A stretch of DNA of 64,000 nt from Haloprofundus marisrubri (GCF_001469955.1 NZ_LOPU01000018.1:622001-686000), one strand, 5' to 3'; shown: positions 50,571 to 60,269, numbered from the stretch's first letter. Numbers and translations are program-made. Notes: generated from the sequence alone by a model not told the origin.

Positions 50571-50580
50571 TATATATTAG
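50571..50580 (-). promoter_or_regulatory. TATA-like box of glutamate dehydrogenase 2
   Basis: CTAATATATA on the minus strand, about 103 bases before the ATG, implying a leader of roughly 75 bases, unusual in this window. Confidence 0.45.
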
Positions 50581-50678
50581 AGGTGAGAAAAATACAAACA
50601 CACATTTCGAACTCGTCTGACGAACACACGCTGTGATTCGGGCGTTTCCGACGCGCCGAACTGGACAGTAGGGTCGTC

Positions 50679-51956
50679 TTACGGCCAGAGTCCGCGGGCC
50701 TCGTGGGCCTTGGCGACGCGCGAGAGCGCGACGATGTAGGCGGCGTCGCGCCACGTGACGTTCCGCTCGTCGACTTCCGCTCGGACCGCGTTCCACGCTT
50801 TCAGCATCTCCGTCTCCAGTTCGTCGTTGACGCGTTCGAGCGACCACGCGCGACGGTTGATGTCCTGCAGCCACTCGAAGTACGAGACGGTGACGCCGCC
50901 GGCGTTGGCGAGGATGTCCGGAATCACGGGGATACCGCGCTCTTCGAAGATGGCGTCGGCCGCGGAGGTGGTGGGTCCGTTCGCCCCTTCGACAATCATC
51001 TCCGCTTGAATCTGGTTGGCGTTGTCGGTCGTCAACACGTTGCCGACGGCCGCCGGAATGAGAATGTCGACGTCGAGTTCGAGTAGTTCTGCGTTGCCGA
51101 GCGTCTTCGGGGCGTCGTATCCGGACACCATGCCGGGTTTCTCGTCGTGACCTTCGACGTCTTTGGTGTCGAGACCGTCGGGGTCGTAGATTGCACCTTC
51201 GACGTCACTGACGGCGACGACTTTCGCGCCGAGGTCGTCGAGATAGCGCGCCGCGTTCGCACCGACGCTGCCGAAGCCTTGGACGGCGACAGTCGTCTCC
51301 TCGGGGTTCCAGTCGTAGTAGTCGATGGCCTCGCGAGCGATGATACCGACGCTGCGACCCGGCGACTCTTCACGGCCGTGGCTCCCGCCGATGACTGGCG
51401 GCTTGCCGGTGACGACGCCGGGCGTCGTCTCGCCTTCCTGCATCGAGTAGGCGTCCATAAACCACGCCATCGTCTGCGGGTCCGTTCCCATGTCGGGCGC
51501 GGGGATGTCGTGCAGCGGTCCAATCATGTCGCGGAGTTCCTCGGCGAAGCGCCGAGTGAGTCGCTCTTTCTCGTCTTCACTGAGCGTCTTCGGGTCGACG
51601 ACGATACCGCCTTTGCCGCCACCGAAGGGGATGTCCATCACGGCGCACTTCCACGTCATCCACATCGAGAGGCCGATACACTCCTCGGCGCTCACGTCGG
51701 GATGATAGCGCAGACCGCCTTTGAACGGACCGCGGACGCTGTCGTGCTGGGCGCGGTAACCGGTGAACACTTCCAGCGACCCGTCGTCGCGGCGGAGCGG
51801 AATCGACACCTGGTGGACTTTGTCGGGGTGCGAGAGCCGTTCGATGGTTCCCGGGTCGACGTCGACCTGTGCCGCTGCTCGTTCTAGCTGTCTTCGGGCG
51901 GTTTGGACCGCCGACTCCGATTCTTCCTCGACTTTCGATGTACCTTTGGCTGCCAT
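50679..51956 (-). CDS. gdhA: Glutamate dehydrogenase paralogue 3 (GdhA-like)
   Basis: 425 aa from the ATG at 51956. Substrate lysines in [20 protein letters not shown] and GGGKGG, catalytic Asp in [14 protein letters not shown], and [17 protein letters not shown] with [15 protein letters not shown]. This is the most canonical of the three. It interconverts glutamate and 2-oxoglutarate plus ammonia. It is divergent from maoC across about 215 bases that include TAACA/TGTTA at 52075-52086. Confidence 0.93.
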   Translation of the reverse strand: MAAKGTSKVEEESESAVQTARRQLERAAAQVDVDPGTIERLSHPDKVHQVSIPLRRDDGSLEVFTGYRAQHDSVRGPFKGGLRYHPDVSAEECIGLSMWMTWKCAVMDIPFGGGKGGIVVDPKTLSEDEKERLTRRFAEELRDMIGPLHDIPAPDMGTDPQTMAWFMDAYSMQEGETTPGVVTGKPPVIGGSHGREESPGRSVGIIAREAIDYYDWNPEETTVAVQGFGSVGANAARYLDDLGAKVVAVSDVEGAIYDPDGLDTKDVEGHDEKPGMVSGYDAPKTLGNAELLELDVDILIPAAVGNVLTTDNANQIQAEMIVEGANGPTTSAADAIFEERGIPVIPDILANAGGVTVSYFEWLQDINRRAWSLERVNDELETEMLKAWNAVRAEVDERNVTWRDAAYIVALSRVAKAHEARGLWP

Positions 51957-52074
51957 GGATGCCTCTCTCGTGTTAGTGGTTCTCAATCGCACACTGCGGA
52001 TGCGACTGGTCCGGAGCAACCGCCGACAACTGGCGTCTCCGGAGCATTCGTCTGGCGTTATCCACCAAGCAACA

Positions 52075-52086
52075 TAACAGTTGTTA
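52075..52086. promoter_or_regulatory. Short inverted repeat between gdh3 and maoC
   Basis: TAACA, GT, TGTTA: five-base arms with a two-base centre, about 120 bases from the gdh3 start and 90 from the maoC start. Weak evidence for an operator. Confidence 0.35.
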
Positions 52087-52172
52087 ATGGGTTTTGGTCA
52101 TGTCAGATATTGCGGGCGTGAACCACAGCATCGACCGGTAGGATTTTGCGCCGACCGGCCGACGCGGCGACC

Positions 52173-52646
52173 ATGACCGGACGCTACTACGAGGAGTTCG
52201 AGGTGGGCGAGACTATCGAACACGCGACGCGCCGAACGGTGAGCGAGAGCGACAACCAGCGCTTCTGCGACATGACGATGAACCAGCAACCGCTGCATTT
52301 GGACGACGCGTTCGCCGCCGACACCCAGTTCGGCGAACGACTCGTCAACGGCCTCTACACGATGAGTCTCGCCGTCGGCGTCTCGATTCCCGAAACTACC
52401 GACGGCACTATCGTCGCCAACCTCTCGTACGACGAGGTCTCACATCCTGCGCCGGTGTTCCACGGCGACACCATCCGCGCGCAGTCGACGGTGACGGAGA
52501 AACGCGAGACGAGCGACGGCGAACGCGGCGTCGTCACCATGCACGTCGAAGCGTTCGTCGTCGGCGACGAGGACCGAGACGAGGAACTGGTCTGCGAGTT
52601 CACTCGGACGGTGCTGTCGCTGAAGCGACCCGAGTCGGACGAGTAG
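52173..52646 (+). CDS. MaoC-family dehydratase (hot-dog fold)
   Basis: 157 aa from the ATG at 52173. A single hot-dog hydratase: YYEEFEVGETIEHATRRTVSESDNQRF, MTMNQQPLHLDDAFA (Asn/Asp and His of the hydratase-2 motif), FGERLVNGLYTMSLAVG, and SHPAPVFHGDTIRAQSTV. It should add water to an (R)-enoyl-CoA. MaoC and CitE genes commonly occur together (as here, across the strand), supporting a shared CoA-thioester pathway. Confidence 0.9.
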   Translation: MTGRYYEEFEVGETIEHATRRTVSESDNQRFCDMTMNQQPLHLDDAFAADTQFGERLVNGLYTMSLAVGVSIPETTDGTIVANLSYDEVSHPAPVFHGDTIRAQSTVTEKRETSDGERGVVTMHVEAFVVGDEDRDEELVCEFTRTVLSLKRPESDE

Positions 52647-52814
52647 CAGAAAAAAGGGGCGAACAGGCGGCCGAACGAGTCGAAACGCGCCGCGGTCGAG
52701 TGGCCGCACACCCGCCTACCCCGAACCGCGGTGACGGTCACGTCACGGCCGGGAGTGGTTTCGTTCTCACTCAAAAACCTGTGGAGGTAGGGGACCCAAG
52801 CGAGAGGTGGCCGC

Positions 52815-53195
52815 TCAGAGAAGCGAGATGATAAGCGAACTGTTGATGCCGACGGCGACCCACGTCGGCAGCGAGAGACCCGCAGGAACCACGAATCGGT
52901 ACAACGCGGGGAGAATCTTCCAGCCGACGAGCGCGACGCCGAGTGAGAACGACTTGAGCAACAGCATCGCTTCGACGACGCCGACTGTCTCCATGAGCGT
53001 CCGCGCGAGCGGGTTCATCTCCGCGAGTCCGAGCGAGAGACCGTACGCGGTCAGCCCCACGTCGAGTGCGAACCCGAGGAGCGCGAACGCCCACAGATGT
53101 GGCTCGTACCGCGAGAGCGTCGAAATCGACCGATGTGGTGCGACGGTGCCGTTCGCGCTGTGGGTTCCGAGTCCGCTCAGGTCCTCTCTGCTCAT
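52815..53195 (-). CDS. DUF5658 family membrane protein
   Basis: 126 aa with three to four hydrophobic segments (about 33-53, 65-80, 82-98, 105-125) and the segment LGLAEMNPLARTLMETVGVVEAMLLLKS typical of DUF5658 (AEMNPLAR). N-terminal 30 residues are polar. Function unknown. Confidence 0.8.
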   Translation of the reverse strand: MSREDLSGLGTHSANGTVAPHRSISTLSRYEPHLWAFALLGFALDVGLTAYGLSLGLAEMNPLARTLMETVGVVEAMLLLKSFSLGVALVGWKILPALYRFVVPAGLSLPTWVAVGINSSLIISLL

Positions 53196-53341
53196 TACCC
53201 ATATCGACGCGAAGATGAGCCTTGGTAATCCGCCGCGTACTCACAGCAAACCTGTCGCTAGTGTGGTGGTACTAAACGCATGCTCGCGGCAGTGAGTCGG
53301 AACGGACTGCCTACGATATCGGTTCAGCGGGTAACGTCGGC

Positions 53342-55096
53342 TTAGAGAACCGTCCCGTGCTTCTTGTCCGGGAGGTCTTTCTGGACATCCGCGTAGAACT
53401 CGAACCGGTTGACGAGTTCGCGGCGGAGTTCGCTCGGCGGCACGATTTCGTCGACGACGACTTCGCTGGCCATGCGGTGGATATCGATGTCGCGGCGGTA
53501 CTCCTCGCGGAGTTCCTCGGTGCGCTCTGCTCGCTCCTCGGGGTCCTCGATGGCGTCGAGTTTGTTCCGGTAGACGGCGTTGATAGCCGCCTCCGGACCC
53601 ATGATGCCGATTTCGCCCGACGGGAGACCGATAACGCTCTCGGGGTCGTAGGCGGGGCCGCCCATCGCGTAGATACCCGCGCCGTAGGCTTTTCGAACGA
53701 CGACGGTCTGTTTAGGCACTGTCGCCGACGACGTGGCGTAGATGAACTTCTTGCCTTTTTCGAGAATGGCGTCCTTTTCGACCTGCGACCCGGCCATGAA
53801 GCCCGGCGTGTCACAGAGGTACAGCAGCGGAATCTCGTAGGCGTCGCAGGTCCAGATGAATTCTGCTGCTTTCTCGGCGGCGTCGGGGAAGATAGCGCCC
53901 GAGCGCTCGGTCGGTTGGTTGGCGACGACGCCGACCGGTCGGCCGTCGATGCGGACGAACGCCGTGACGATTTCCGGTCCGTAGTCGGATTTGAGTTCGA
54001 AGACGGAGTTTGCGTCGGCGATTCGCTCTATCAGTTCGACGACGTCGTACGCGCGGTTCGGGGCTTCGGGGATGAGTTCGTCGATGCCCTGCGGGTCGTA
54101 CTTCGGCGGCATCGGTTCGCTCCGCGGCGGTTTCTCGCCCGCTTTGTCCGGCAGGTAGGTGAGGAGGTCGGAGACGAGTTCGCGGGCGTGTTCCTCGTCG
54201 CGGGCGACCAAGTCGGCGCTACCGGAGTGTTTGGCGTGTACTTCGGGGCCGCCGAGGTCCTGCATCGAAATCTCTTCTCCTGTGACCATCTTCACCATCC
54301 GCGGCGAGGCGATGGCCATCGCCGACATCTCCTCGACCATCACGGTGAAGTCGGCGAAGATGGGTGTGTACGCCGCCCCGGCGATACACGGACCGTAGAG
54401 GACACAGATTTGCGGGACGTAGCCCGAGAGCATCGAGTGGTTGTAGTAGTACTTCCCGATGCCCTCACGGTTGGCGAAAAAGCCCGTCTGCTGGTCGATA
54501 CGGCCACCCGAGGAGTCCATCAGGTAGAGCACGGGCTTGCCACTTTTGAGCGCACGCTGCTGCATTCGGAGGAACTTCTCTACACCGAGGCGGGCCATAC
54601 TTCCCGCCTTGACGGTGAAGTCGTTGGCCATGAAGTGGAGGTCGCGACCCTCGAACTCGGCCGCCCCAGTCAGGAGACCGTCACCCGGCAGTCGGTTTCC
54701 GGGGTCTTCCTCCTCGACCTCGGGACTTTCGGGGTGCCACTCGTCGAAGGCGGCGAACTTCCCGTCCTCGAACTTCAGTTCACAGTCTTCGTCGTCGAAC
54801 CAGAGGTCGAGTCGGTCGCGGACGAACAGTTTTCCTTGGTCGGGCAGTCGCTCCTTGTACTTCTCGGGGCCGCCGCCGAGGATGTCCTCGATTTCGGCAC
54901 GGAGCGCCGCTTCCCGCTCACCGGGTTCGAGGTCGTCCTCGATGGGATAGGCGTCGGCCGGCGTCGTCGCCTCGGCGACGGGGTCGTCGCCGTCGCCGAC
55001 GTGGACCGACACGTCGGTTCTGAGGTGCGTCGCCAGCGCCCGGGCGATAGCGTTCGCTTCGTCGTCGCTCGCGCCGTCGCCGATACGGACTTTCAT
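53342..55096 (-). CDS. Acyl-CoA carboxylase carboxyltransferase beta chain with N-terminal extra domain
   Basis: 584 aa from the ATG at 55096, against about 515 for a bare subunit. The carboxyltransferase part starts near residue 90 (ERLPDQGKLFVRDRLDLWFD): DFTVKAGSMARLGVEKFLRMQQRALK, LMDSSGGRIDQQTGFF, LYGPCIAGAAYTPIFADFTV and AYGAGIYAMGGPAYDPESVIGLPSGEIGIMGPE. The first 75 residues (VRIGDGASDDEANAIARALA) resemble the small epsilon/PccX-type subunit. It would carboxylate propionyl-CoA or a similar acyl-CoA; no biotin carboxylase gene is beside it. Confidence 0.88.
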   Translation of the reverse strand: MKVRIGDGASDDEANAIARALATHLRTDVSVHVGDGDDPVAEATTPADAYPIEDDLEPGEREAALRAEIEDILGGGPEKYKERLPDQGKLFVRDRLDLWFDDEDCELKFEDGKFAAFDEWHPESPEVEEEDPGNRLPGDGLLTGAAEFEGRDLHFMANDFTVKAGSMARLGVEKFLRMQQRALKSGKPVLYLMDSSGGRIDQQTGFFANREGIGKYYYNHSMLSGYVPQICVLYGPCIAGAAYTPIFADFTVMVEEMSAMAIASPRMVKMVTGEEISMQDLGGPEVHAKHSGSADLVARDEEHARELVSDLLTYLPDKAGEKPPRSEPMPPKYDPQGIDELIPEAPNRAYDVVELIERIADANSVFELKSDYGPEIVTAFVRIDGRPVGVVANQPTERSGAIFPDAAEKAAEFIWTCDAYEIPLLYLCDTPGFMAGSQVEKDAILEKGKKFIYATSSATVPKQTVVVRKAYGAGIYAMGGPAYDPESVIGLPSGEIGIMGPEAAINAVYRNKLDAIEDPEERAERTEELREEYRRDIDIHRMASEVVVDEIVPPSELRRELVNRFEFYADVQKDLPDKKHGTVL

Positions 55097-55201
55097 ATCC
55101 ACGACTGCGAGAGGCGGTCGCAAATTGTTTTCCATGTAGAATCGCATCCGCGTCCGAGCTTCGGAGTCCGATTTCGGGGTAATAACGCCGTTTTTGCCCG
55201 T

Positions 55202-57409
55202 TCAGTCGACGAATCTGACCTGTGCGCGGTCGTCGCTGCGTTCGGTGACGAACTCGAAGCGTGCGCCGCCGTCGTCGCTGTCCGTGACGACCACTTCCCA
55301 GCCGTGTGCCTCGGCGATTTCGGTGACGATGGAGAGGCCGAACCCGGTCCCCGACTCGTTCGTCGAGTAGCCGTACTCCAGCACCGCGTCGCGTTCCGCC
55401 TCGGGGATACCCGGTCCGTCGTCGGCGACGTAGAACCCCTGCGGAGACGCACCGACGTGAACCACAGGCGAGTCGTCTTCGGTCGCGTCGTCGGCCGGTG
55501 ACTTCCCGTCCGACGAACTGTGCTCGACCGCGTTCCGAAACAGGTTCTCGAACAGTTCGCGCAACCGAGCCTCGTCGGCGTCGACGGTCCGACTGTCGTC
55601 GACGACGAGCGTCGCGCCGTTCGTCGGGACGTAGCCCCACGCTCGCTCGGCGGCGGTGCGCAGTTCGACCGGTTCGAGGTCGTCGACGACTTGGCCGTTG
55701 CGGGCCAGCGAGAGTAGGTCGTCGATGAGGCTGTCCATCCGGCCGACGGCGCGTTCGATGGCGTCGAAATGTTCCTCCTCGCCGGTCTGTCGGGCAAGTT
55801 CGAGATAGCCGTCGACGACGTTCAACGGGTTTCTGAGGTCGTGGCTGACGACGCTAGCGAACTCTTCGAGTCGTTCGTTCTGTCGGCTGAGCGCCCGTTC
55901 GCGCTCGATGCGCTCGGTGATATCGCGGACGATGCCGACTGAGCCGTCGAACTCGCCGTCTTCGTCGGTGAGTACCGAGAAGTTGTCCTCGTACCGTCGC
56001 TCGCCGTCGACGGTTTCGACCTCGAACTCGAAGCGACCCGAAAATCGGTCGTCGTCGTGAAGAAGCGAGCGAACGACTTCCTCGCCGCGTTCGACGCCGT
56101 CGTCGCTCATGTACGCGCTGATATGCTTGCCGACGCTCTCCTCGATAGAGTCACCAGTCGCCTCGGCGTGTGCGCGGTTCACCATCCGTATGTAGCCGTC
56201 GGCGTCCAGCACGTACGTCGCGTCCGGAATCGTCTGGACGACGGTTCGATACTGTTCGAGTTCCCGCTCGCGTGCGCGGCGTTCGCTCACGTTGCGGGCG
56301 ATACCGCACGCGCCGACGAGGCCGTCCTCGTCGTCGGTCATCCGAACCGCGCGTACCTCGAAGGGGACTTCTTCACCCGATTTCGTGAGCAGGTCGCCGT
56401 CGAACGTCACCGTACCCTCCACGAACAGCGACTCGATGGCTCGGTCGACGCAGGTGTCGTCGTCGGGGAAGAAGGCCGTCGCGGGCATCCCGTCGAGTTC
56501 GGCGTCGTCGTAGCCGGTGACGGCGTTCAACTGGCCGTTCCAGCGCGTGAGGCGGCCGTCGGTGTCGACGACGAAGAACACGTCGTCGAGTGCGTCGAGG
56601 GCGGCGTCGGTGAACTGCTTCTCGCGTTCGAACGCGCGCTGGGTGCGCTTGAACTCCGTCACGTCGTTCAACACGATTTGGGCGGCGTCGTCACCCTCGA
56701 AGGTGATGGGTGCGGTAGCCAACACCGCGTGCAGCGGTCGGCCGTCGAGGCCGCGGAGATGCAGTTCGCTCGGCGCCGCGACCGCTCGGTCCTCGAAGAC
56801 GCGACGACTTCGTCGGCGCGCCTCTCGGAAGTCCGACTCGTCGACCAACTCGAATATCGAGAGACCGACCAAGTCGTCGGCGTCTTCGGCTCCGAAGTAG
56901 CCGACGGCCGCCTCGTTGACGTACGCGAGACGGCTGTCTTCGGTGTAGATGCCGATGGGTGACGGCGATGTCTCGACCAGTTGCCGGTAGCGTTCCTCGC
57001 TACGGTCGAGTGCGCGTTCGGCGCGGTACTGCGAGACGTAGTTGGCCGTCCGGTTGGCGAGCAACTCGAACTGGTCGGCGCCGCCTTTCTTTCTGATGTA
57101 GTCGGTGACGCCCGCGGAAATCGCTCGACTCGCCAGTTTCTCGCTTCCTCTGGCGGTGAAGAGGACGAACGGCAACGACCCATGTCGTGTTCGCACCTCC
57201 TCCAGCAGTTCGAGGCCGTCCATCGCCGGCATCTCGAAGTCGCTGACGACACCGTCGAACTCCTCGGTAGCGAGCGTATCGAGCGCAGTCGGTCCGTCAG
57301 GGGCGGTGACGACGGACAGTCCCTGTCGTTCGAGATGTGCCGTCGTCAACGCGCGAAGGCTCGCGTCGTCGTCGACGCAAAGCACGCGCGCAGGACGGGT
57401 CTCACTCAT
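55202..57409 (-). CDS. Hybrid REC-PAS-PAS-PAS histidine kinase
   Basis: 735 aa, cytoplasmic. Domains in order: receiver (residues 1-125, phospho-acceptor D57 in VVSDFEMPAMDG), three PAS domains (about 135-260, 265-385, 388-505), HisKA with the phosphorylated His at 523 (VVSHDLRNPLN), and HATPase_c with N-box near 626 (LFENLFRNAVEHS), DDGPGIP and GTGFGLSIV. Typical of haloarchaeal sensory kinases that combine REC and PAS at the N-terminus. No response-regulator partner is adjacent. The ligand of the PAS domains is unknown. Confidence 0.94.
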   Translation of the reverse strand: MSETRPARVLCVDDDASLRALTTAHLERQGLSVVTAPDGPTALDTLATEEFDGVVSDFEMPAMDGLELLEEVRTRHGSLPFVLFTARGSEKLASRAISAGVTDYIRKKGGADQFELLANRTANYVSQYRAERALDRSEERYRQLVETSPSPIGIYTEDSRLAYVNEAAVGYFGAEDADDLVGLSIFELVDESDFREARRRSRRVFEDRAVAAPSELHLRGLDGRPLHAVLATAPITFEGDDAAQIVLNDVTEFKRTQRAFEREKQFTDAALDALDDVFFVVDTDGRLTRWNGQLNAVTGYDDAELDGMPATAFFPDDDTCVDRAIESLFVEGTVTFDGDLLTKSGEEVPFEVRAVRMTDDEDGLVGACGIARNVSERRARERELEQYRTVVQTIPDATYVLDADGYIRMVNRAHAEATGDSIEESVGKHISAYMSDDGVERGEEVVRSLLHDDDRFSGRFEFEVETVDGERRYEDNFSVLTDEDGEFDGSVGIVRDITERIERERALSRQNERLEEFASVVSHDLRNPLNVVDGYLELARQTGEEEHFDAIERAVGRMDSLIDDLLSLARNGQVVDDLEPVELRTAAERAWGYVPTNGATLVVDDSRTVDADEARLRELFENLFRNAVEHSSSDGKSPADDATEDDSPVVHVGASPQGFYVADDGPGIPEAERDAVLEYGYSTNESGTGFGLSIVTEIAEAHGWEVVVTDSDDGGARFEFVTERSDDRAQVRFVD

Positions 57410-57534
57410 GCCGCGGAGTGTGTAGTACCGATATTAATACGTTACGAACAGTTTCCGCAATGACAATTACTACTTGGTTGAAAAGTCGAGAACGGAGAGT
57501 TACACCCCGTCGGCTGGCGACGGGTCGCGCGTCG

Positions 57535-58422
57535 CTACGACGAGAGCGCCGACTCCAGTCGGCCGACGAGCGACTCGTTGCCGACGTACACCGGCACGCG
57601 CTGGTGTAGTTCGGTCGGTTCGACCGAGAGCAACGACTGCGTCCCGTCGGTCGATGCGCCGCCGGCGCTCTCGATGATGTACCCGATAGGCGTCCCCTCG
57701 AACTGGAGACGGAGTTTGCCGTTCGGCGCGGAGTTCAGCGCCGGATACGCGAACACGCCGCCGTAGGTGAGCACTTGATTGATGTCGCCTATCATCGCGC
57801 CGCCGTAACGCAGTTTCAGCGTCTCGTCGGACTCCACGTCGCGTGCGTACGTCTCGAACTCGTCGGGCCAGTCGGGCACGCGGCCGCCGAACCCGTACAC
57901 CGTCGGGTCGTCCGGCAGCGTGAGGTTCTCGCGGACCGCCTGAAGTGTTCCGTCGTCGACGACGTACTCGGTTACCTCGCCGTCGTGCGCAGCGACGAGC
58001 GTCGTAATCGGGCCGTAGAGCACGTACGCGGCGGCGACGAGGTTCTCGCCGCGAGCGGGTAGCGCCGCGTCGTAGACGCCGACGATGGTGCCCATCGTGT
58101 TGTTGGACTTCAGGTTCGAAGAGCCGTCCAGCGGGTCGACAGCGACCGAAAGCCCGCTACCGGTGTCGACGACCGACTCGCGCTCTTCGCTGGCGTACTC
58201 GCCGACGCCGTCGAGGTTTCCGAGACCCTCCTCGAACAGTTCGTCGGCGTACACGTCGGCGGCCATCGGCGTCTCGCCGCTGGGGTTTTTCATCTCGCTC
58301 TTACGGCGGCGGCCGGGAAGCGAGTCGCGGACGGTCGGGGCCAGTCCGGCGACCGTTTCGAGTATCTCACGGACCGTCCGCTCGGTGTCCCCGCTCGCAT
58401 CCGCGTCGGTGGGGTCGCCCAT
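57535..58422 (-). CDS. fbp: Fructose-1,6-bisphosphatase class 1
   Basis: 295 aa. Metal and substrate motifs: [25 protein letters not shown] and GFGGRVPDW, matching FBPase class I. The gluconeogenic step converts fructose-1,6-bisphosphate to fructose-6-phosphate. The start overlaps the aldolase stop by one base (TGATG), so the two are translationally coupled. Confidence 0.94.
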   Translation of the reverse strand: MGDPTDADASGDTERTVREILETVAGLAPTVRDSLPGRRRKSEMKNPSGETPMAADVYADELFEEGLGNLDGVGEYASEERESVVDTGSGLSVAVDPLDGSSNLKSNNTMGTIVGVYDAALPARGENLVAAAYVLYGPITTLVAAHDGEVTEYVVDDGTLQAVRENLTLPDDPTVYGFGGRVPDWPDEFETYARDVESDETLKLRYGGAMIGDINQVLTYGGVFAYPALNSAPNGKLRLQFEGTPIGYIIESAGGASTDGTQSLLSVEPTELHQRVPVYVGNESLVGRLESALSS

Positions 58423-59252
58423 CAGTCGTCGGAGGCAGTCGCGCGACCGTTGTTCGTCGAGGGCATGAGTCCGAGCGCCTCGTCGGCGGTCTTCTCTTCG
58501 AAGATGACCGCTTCGAGCGCGTCGAGCAGTTCCGTCGGGTTCTCACGCTGGAACACGTTCCGACCGACGGCGAGGCCGGACGCACCGGCGCGCATCGCGG
58601 TTTCGACCGTCGAGAGGAAGTCGCGGTCGGAGGTTTTCGACCCGCCGCTCATCACGACTTTCGACCCGGCAGCGGACTCACAAGCCCACTGCATCGCCTC
58701 CGCCGACCCCGGATACTTCACCTTCGTGATGTCCGCACCGAGTTCGAGTCCCAACCGCGACGCGTACGCGATGGTGCCGGCGGACGTATCGTTTTTCAAC
58801 CCCTGTCCGCGCGGGTACGACCACATGACGACCGACATGTCGTGTTCGCGGGCCGCCTCCTGGGCCTCGCGGAACTCCTCTACCATCTCGATTTCGTGGT
58901 TCGACCCGCCGTAGACGGTGAAACCGATCGCCTTCGCGCCGAGTTCGGCGGCGTAGTCCACGCTGCAGTTCACCGCGCTGTTCGGTTCGCCCATCCAGAG
59001 GTTCGACGTGCCGTTGAGCTTCAGCAGCAGCTCCACGTCGTCTTCGTAGGAGGGGTAGTAGCCCTCCGCGATACCTTTCTGCACTGCCAGCGCCGTGACG
59101 GCGTCGTGGGTCGCAATATCGAACACCGTTTCGGGGTCCGTCGACTCGGGAACGTCTTCGAAGTCCACCGGACCGTGCTCTAGGCCGTGGTCGTACGCGA
59201 GAATCAACGCTTTGTCGTCCCGGGTGATGGCCGCATCTGCCGATGGAATCAT
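58422..59252 (-). CDS. fba: Class I fructose-bisphosphate aldolase, archaeal (DhnA-type)
   Basis: 276 aa. Schiff-base Lys177 in [12 protein letters not shown], matching the catalytic Lys177 of the Thermoproteus enzyme; phosphate-binding end [14 protein letters not shown]; early [11 protein letters not shown]. It condenses DHAP and glyceraldehyde-3-phosphate for gluconeogenesis. A related function (ADH synthase, aroA' type) has similar sequence, but the coupled fbp gene favours aldolase. Promoter TTTATATAG lies 24-32 bases upstream. Confidence 0.92.
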   Translation of the reverse strand: MIPSADAAITRDDKALILAYDHGLEHGPVDFEDVPESTDPETVFDIATHDAVTALAVQKGIAEGYYPSYEDDVELLLKLNGTSNLWMGEPNSAVNCSVDYAAELGAKAIGFTVYGGSNHEIEMVEEFREAQEAAREHDMSVVMWSYPRGQGLKNDTSAGTIAYASRLGLELGADITKVKYPGSAEAMQWACESAAGSKVVMSGGSKTSDRDFLSTVETAMRAGASGLAVGRNVFQRENPTELLDALEAVIFEEKTADEALGLMPSTNNGRATASDD

Positions 59253-59274
59253 CGGTTCAAAATCCGGTAAACTA

Positions 59275-59283
59275 CTATATAAA
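59275..59283 (-). promoter_or_regulatory. TATA box of the fba-fbp operon
   Basis: TTTATATAG on the minus strand, centred about 27 bases before the ATG: a strong leaderless promoter. Confidence 0.65.
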
Positions 59284-59396
59284 TCATTGGTCGAGAGTCG
59301 GAGACGGCGAAACGGGTTCCGTTGCGTTGAGAGTCGCTAAAGATGGCCCAAAAATCGTAGTTTCCGAAACTCAGGAATTACTACTCTTCGAGTAAA

Positions 59397-60065
59397 TTAC
59401 TGCTCGCGGTGTCGACGAGCGGCGTCGTACCACCGGCGAACGACGGCCGCCTCCAGTTCGAGTACGTCGGCGACGTGGTCGGGATTCGCCGTCGTGAGAC
59501 TCCGAACGGAGACGATACCGGCCTCCGCGAGCGTCGTCGCGTCGTCGTCGTCGACGCAGTCGAGGACTGTCAACGGCGTCGGCCGACTCTGCGCGCGCCA
59601 CGCCGCCTCGGCGGCCGTCGACTCGCCGCTTCCGTCCGTTTCTGCGGTGACGACAGTGGGCAAACGTCGGGGCCACTCGTCGCCGTCAGCGGCGTCATCG
59701 TCGACGGGGCTACCGGCGTCGTCGGCAGAGTCAGAAGATTCCGGAGGGTCGTGCGCCTCCCAGTCGCCGGAACTGGCGGCGACCCACGCCCGTTCGGCGT
59801 CGCCGAGGCCGCGAACCTGCGCGGACCGGCGTTCGAGGTCCGCACCACTGGATTCGAACGACCACGACAGCGAGTGCGACCGGCGAATACGCGCGGCGAC
59901 ACCCGGATGAACCTCGGCGTCGACCAGTTCGGTGTAGGAGACCCGCTTTCGGCGAACGTCGTCGGCGCTCACGTCCGCAGCGTCGAGCGCTCGTGCCGTC
60001 TTCGGCCCGACGTGGTGCAACGCGAGTAGGGCGCGAACGTTCTTTGATTCGGGACAGTCTGCCAC
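59397..60065 (-). CDS. Helix-hairpin-helix haloarchaeal protein
   Basis: 222 aa from a GTG at 60065 (a TTG three codons upstream is possible; no ATG fits). Residues 12-60 (VRALLALHHVGPKTARALDAADVSADDVRRKRVSYTELVDAEV in parts) look like a helix-hairpin-helix domain, and a second HhH-like segment lies at the C-terminus (DATTLAEAGIVSVRSLTTANPDHVADVLELE). An acidic, low-complexity linker (about residues 105-140) joins them. DNA binding is inferred; not a known enzyme. Confidence 0.72.
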   Translation of the reverse strand: MADCPESKNVRALLALHHVGPKTARALDAADVSADDVRRKRVSYTELVDAEVHPGVAARIRRSHSLSWSFESSGADLERRSAQVRGLGDAERAWVAASSGDWEAHDPPESSDSADDAGSPVDDDAADGDEWPRRLPTVVTAETDGSGESTAAEAAWRAQSRPTPLTVLDCVDDDDATTLAEAGIVSVRSLTTANPDHVADVLELEAAVVRRWYDAARRHREQ

Positions 60066-60176
60066 GACAATCAACTGTTTCTTTCGGCATCGTCACTTCA
60101 ACGTTTCTGTAGGTGTCGGTTCAATAGAATGAAACGTGGCGGCGCGTCGTCGTTGGGACCAATGACGAACGACGCA

Positions 60177-60240
60177 ACGCCGACGCTCTGCTCCCGTCAC
60201 GCCGACGCTCCACTCCCGTCACGCCGACGCTCCGCTACGC
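60177..60240. repeat. 22-base tandem repeat, about 2.9 copies, upstream of the 3-hydroxyacyl-CoA dehydrogenase
   Basis: ACGCCGACGCTCTGCTCCCG plus TC, repeated with two changes at 60199, and truncated at 60221-60240. It runs directly into the TATA-like GCTTAGG (60239-60245) of the next gene. Confidence 0.65.
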
Positions 60241-60245
60241 TTAGG
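60239..60245 (+). promoter_or_regulatory. TATA-like box of the 3-hydroxyacyl-CoA dehydrogenase gene
   Basis: GCTTAGG ends 25 bases before the ATG at 60270; it abuts the tandem repeat. Confidence 0.4.
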
Positions 60246-60269
60246 TGACTCCCCGAAGCAGACGCAACT

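Noticed and set aside
53357-55501. A 714-codon plus-strand frame opposite the carboxyltransferase
   Set aside because: Long open antisense frames are common in GC-rich haloarchaeal genes; the minus strand has full carboxyltransferase motifs.
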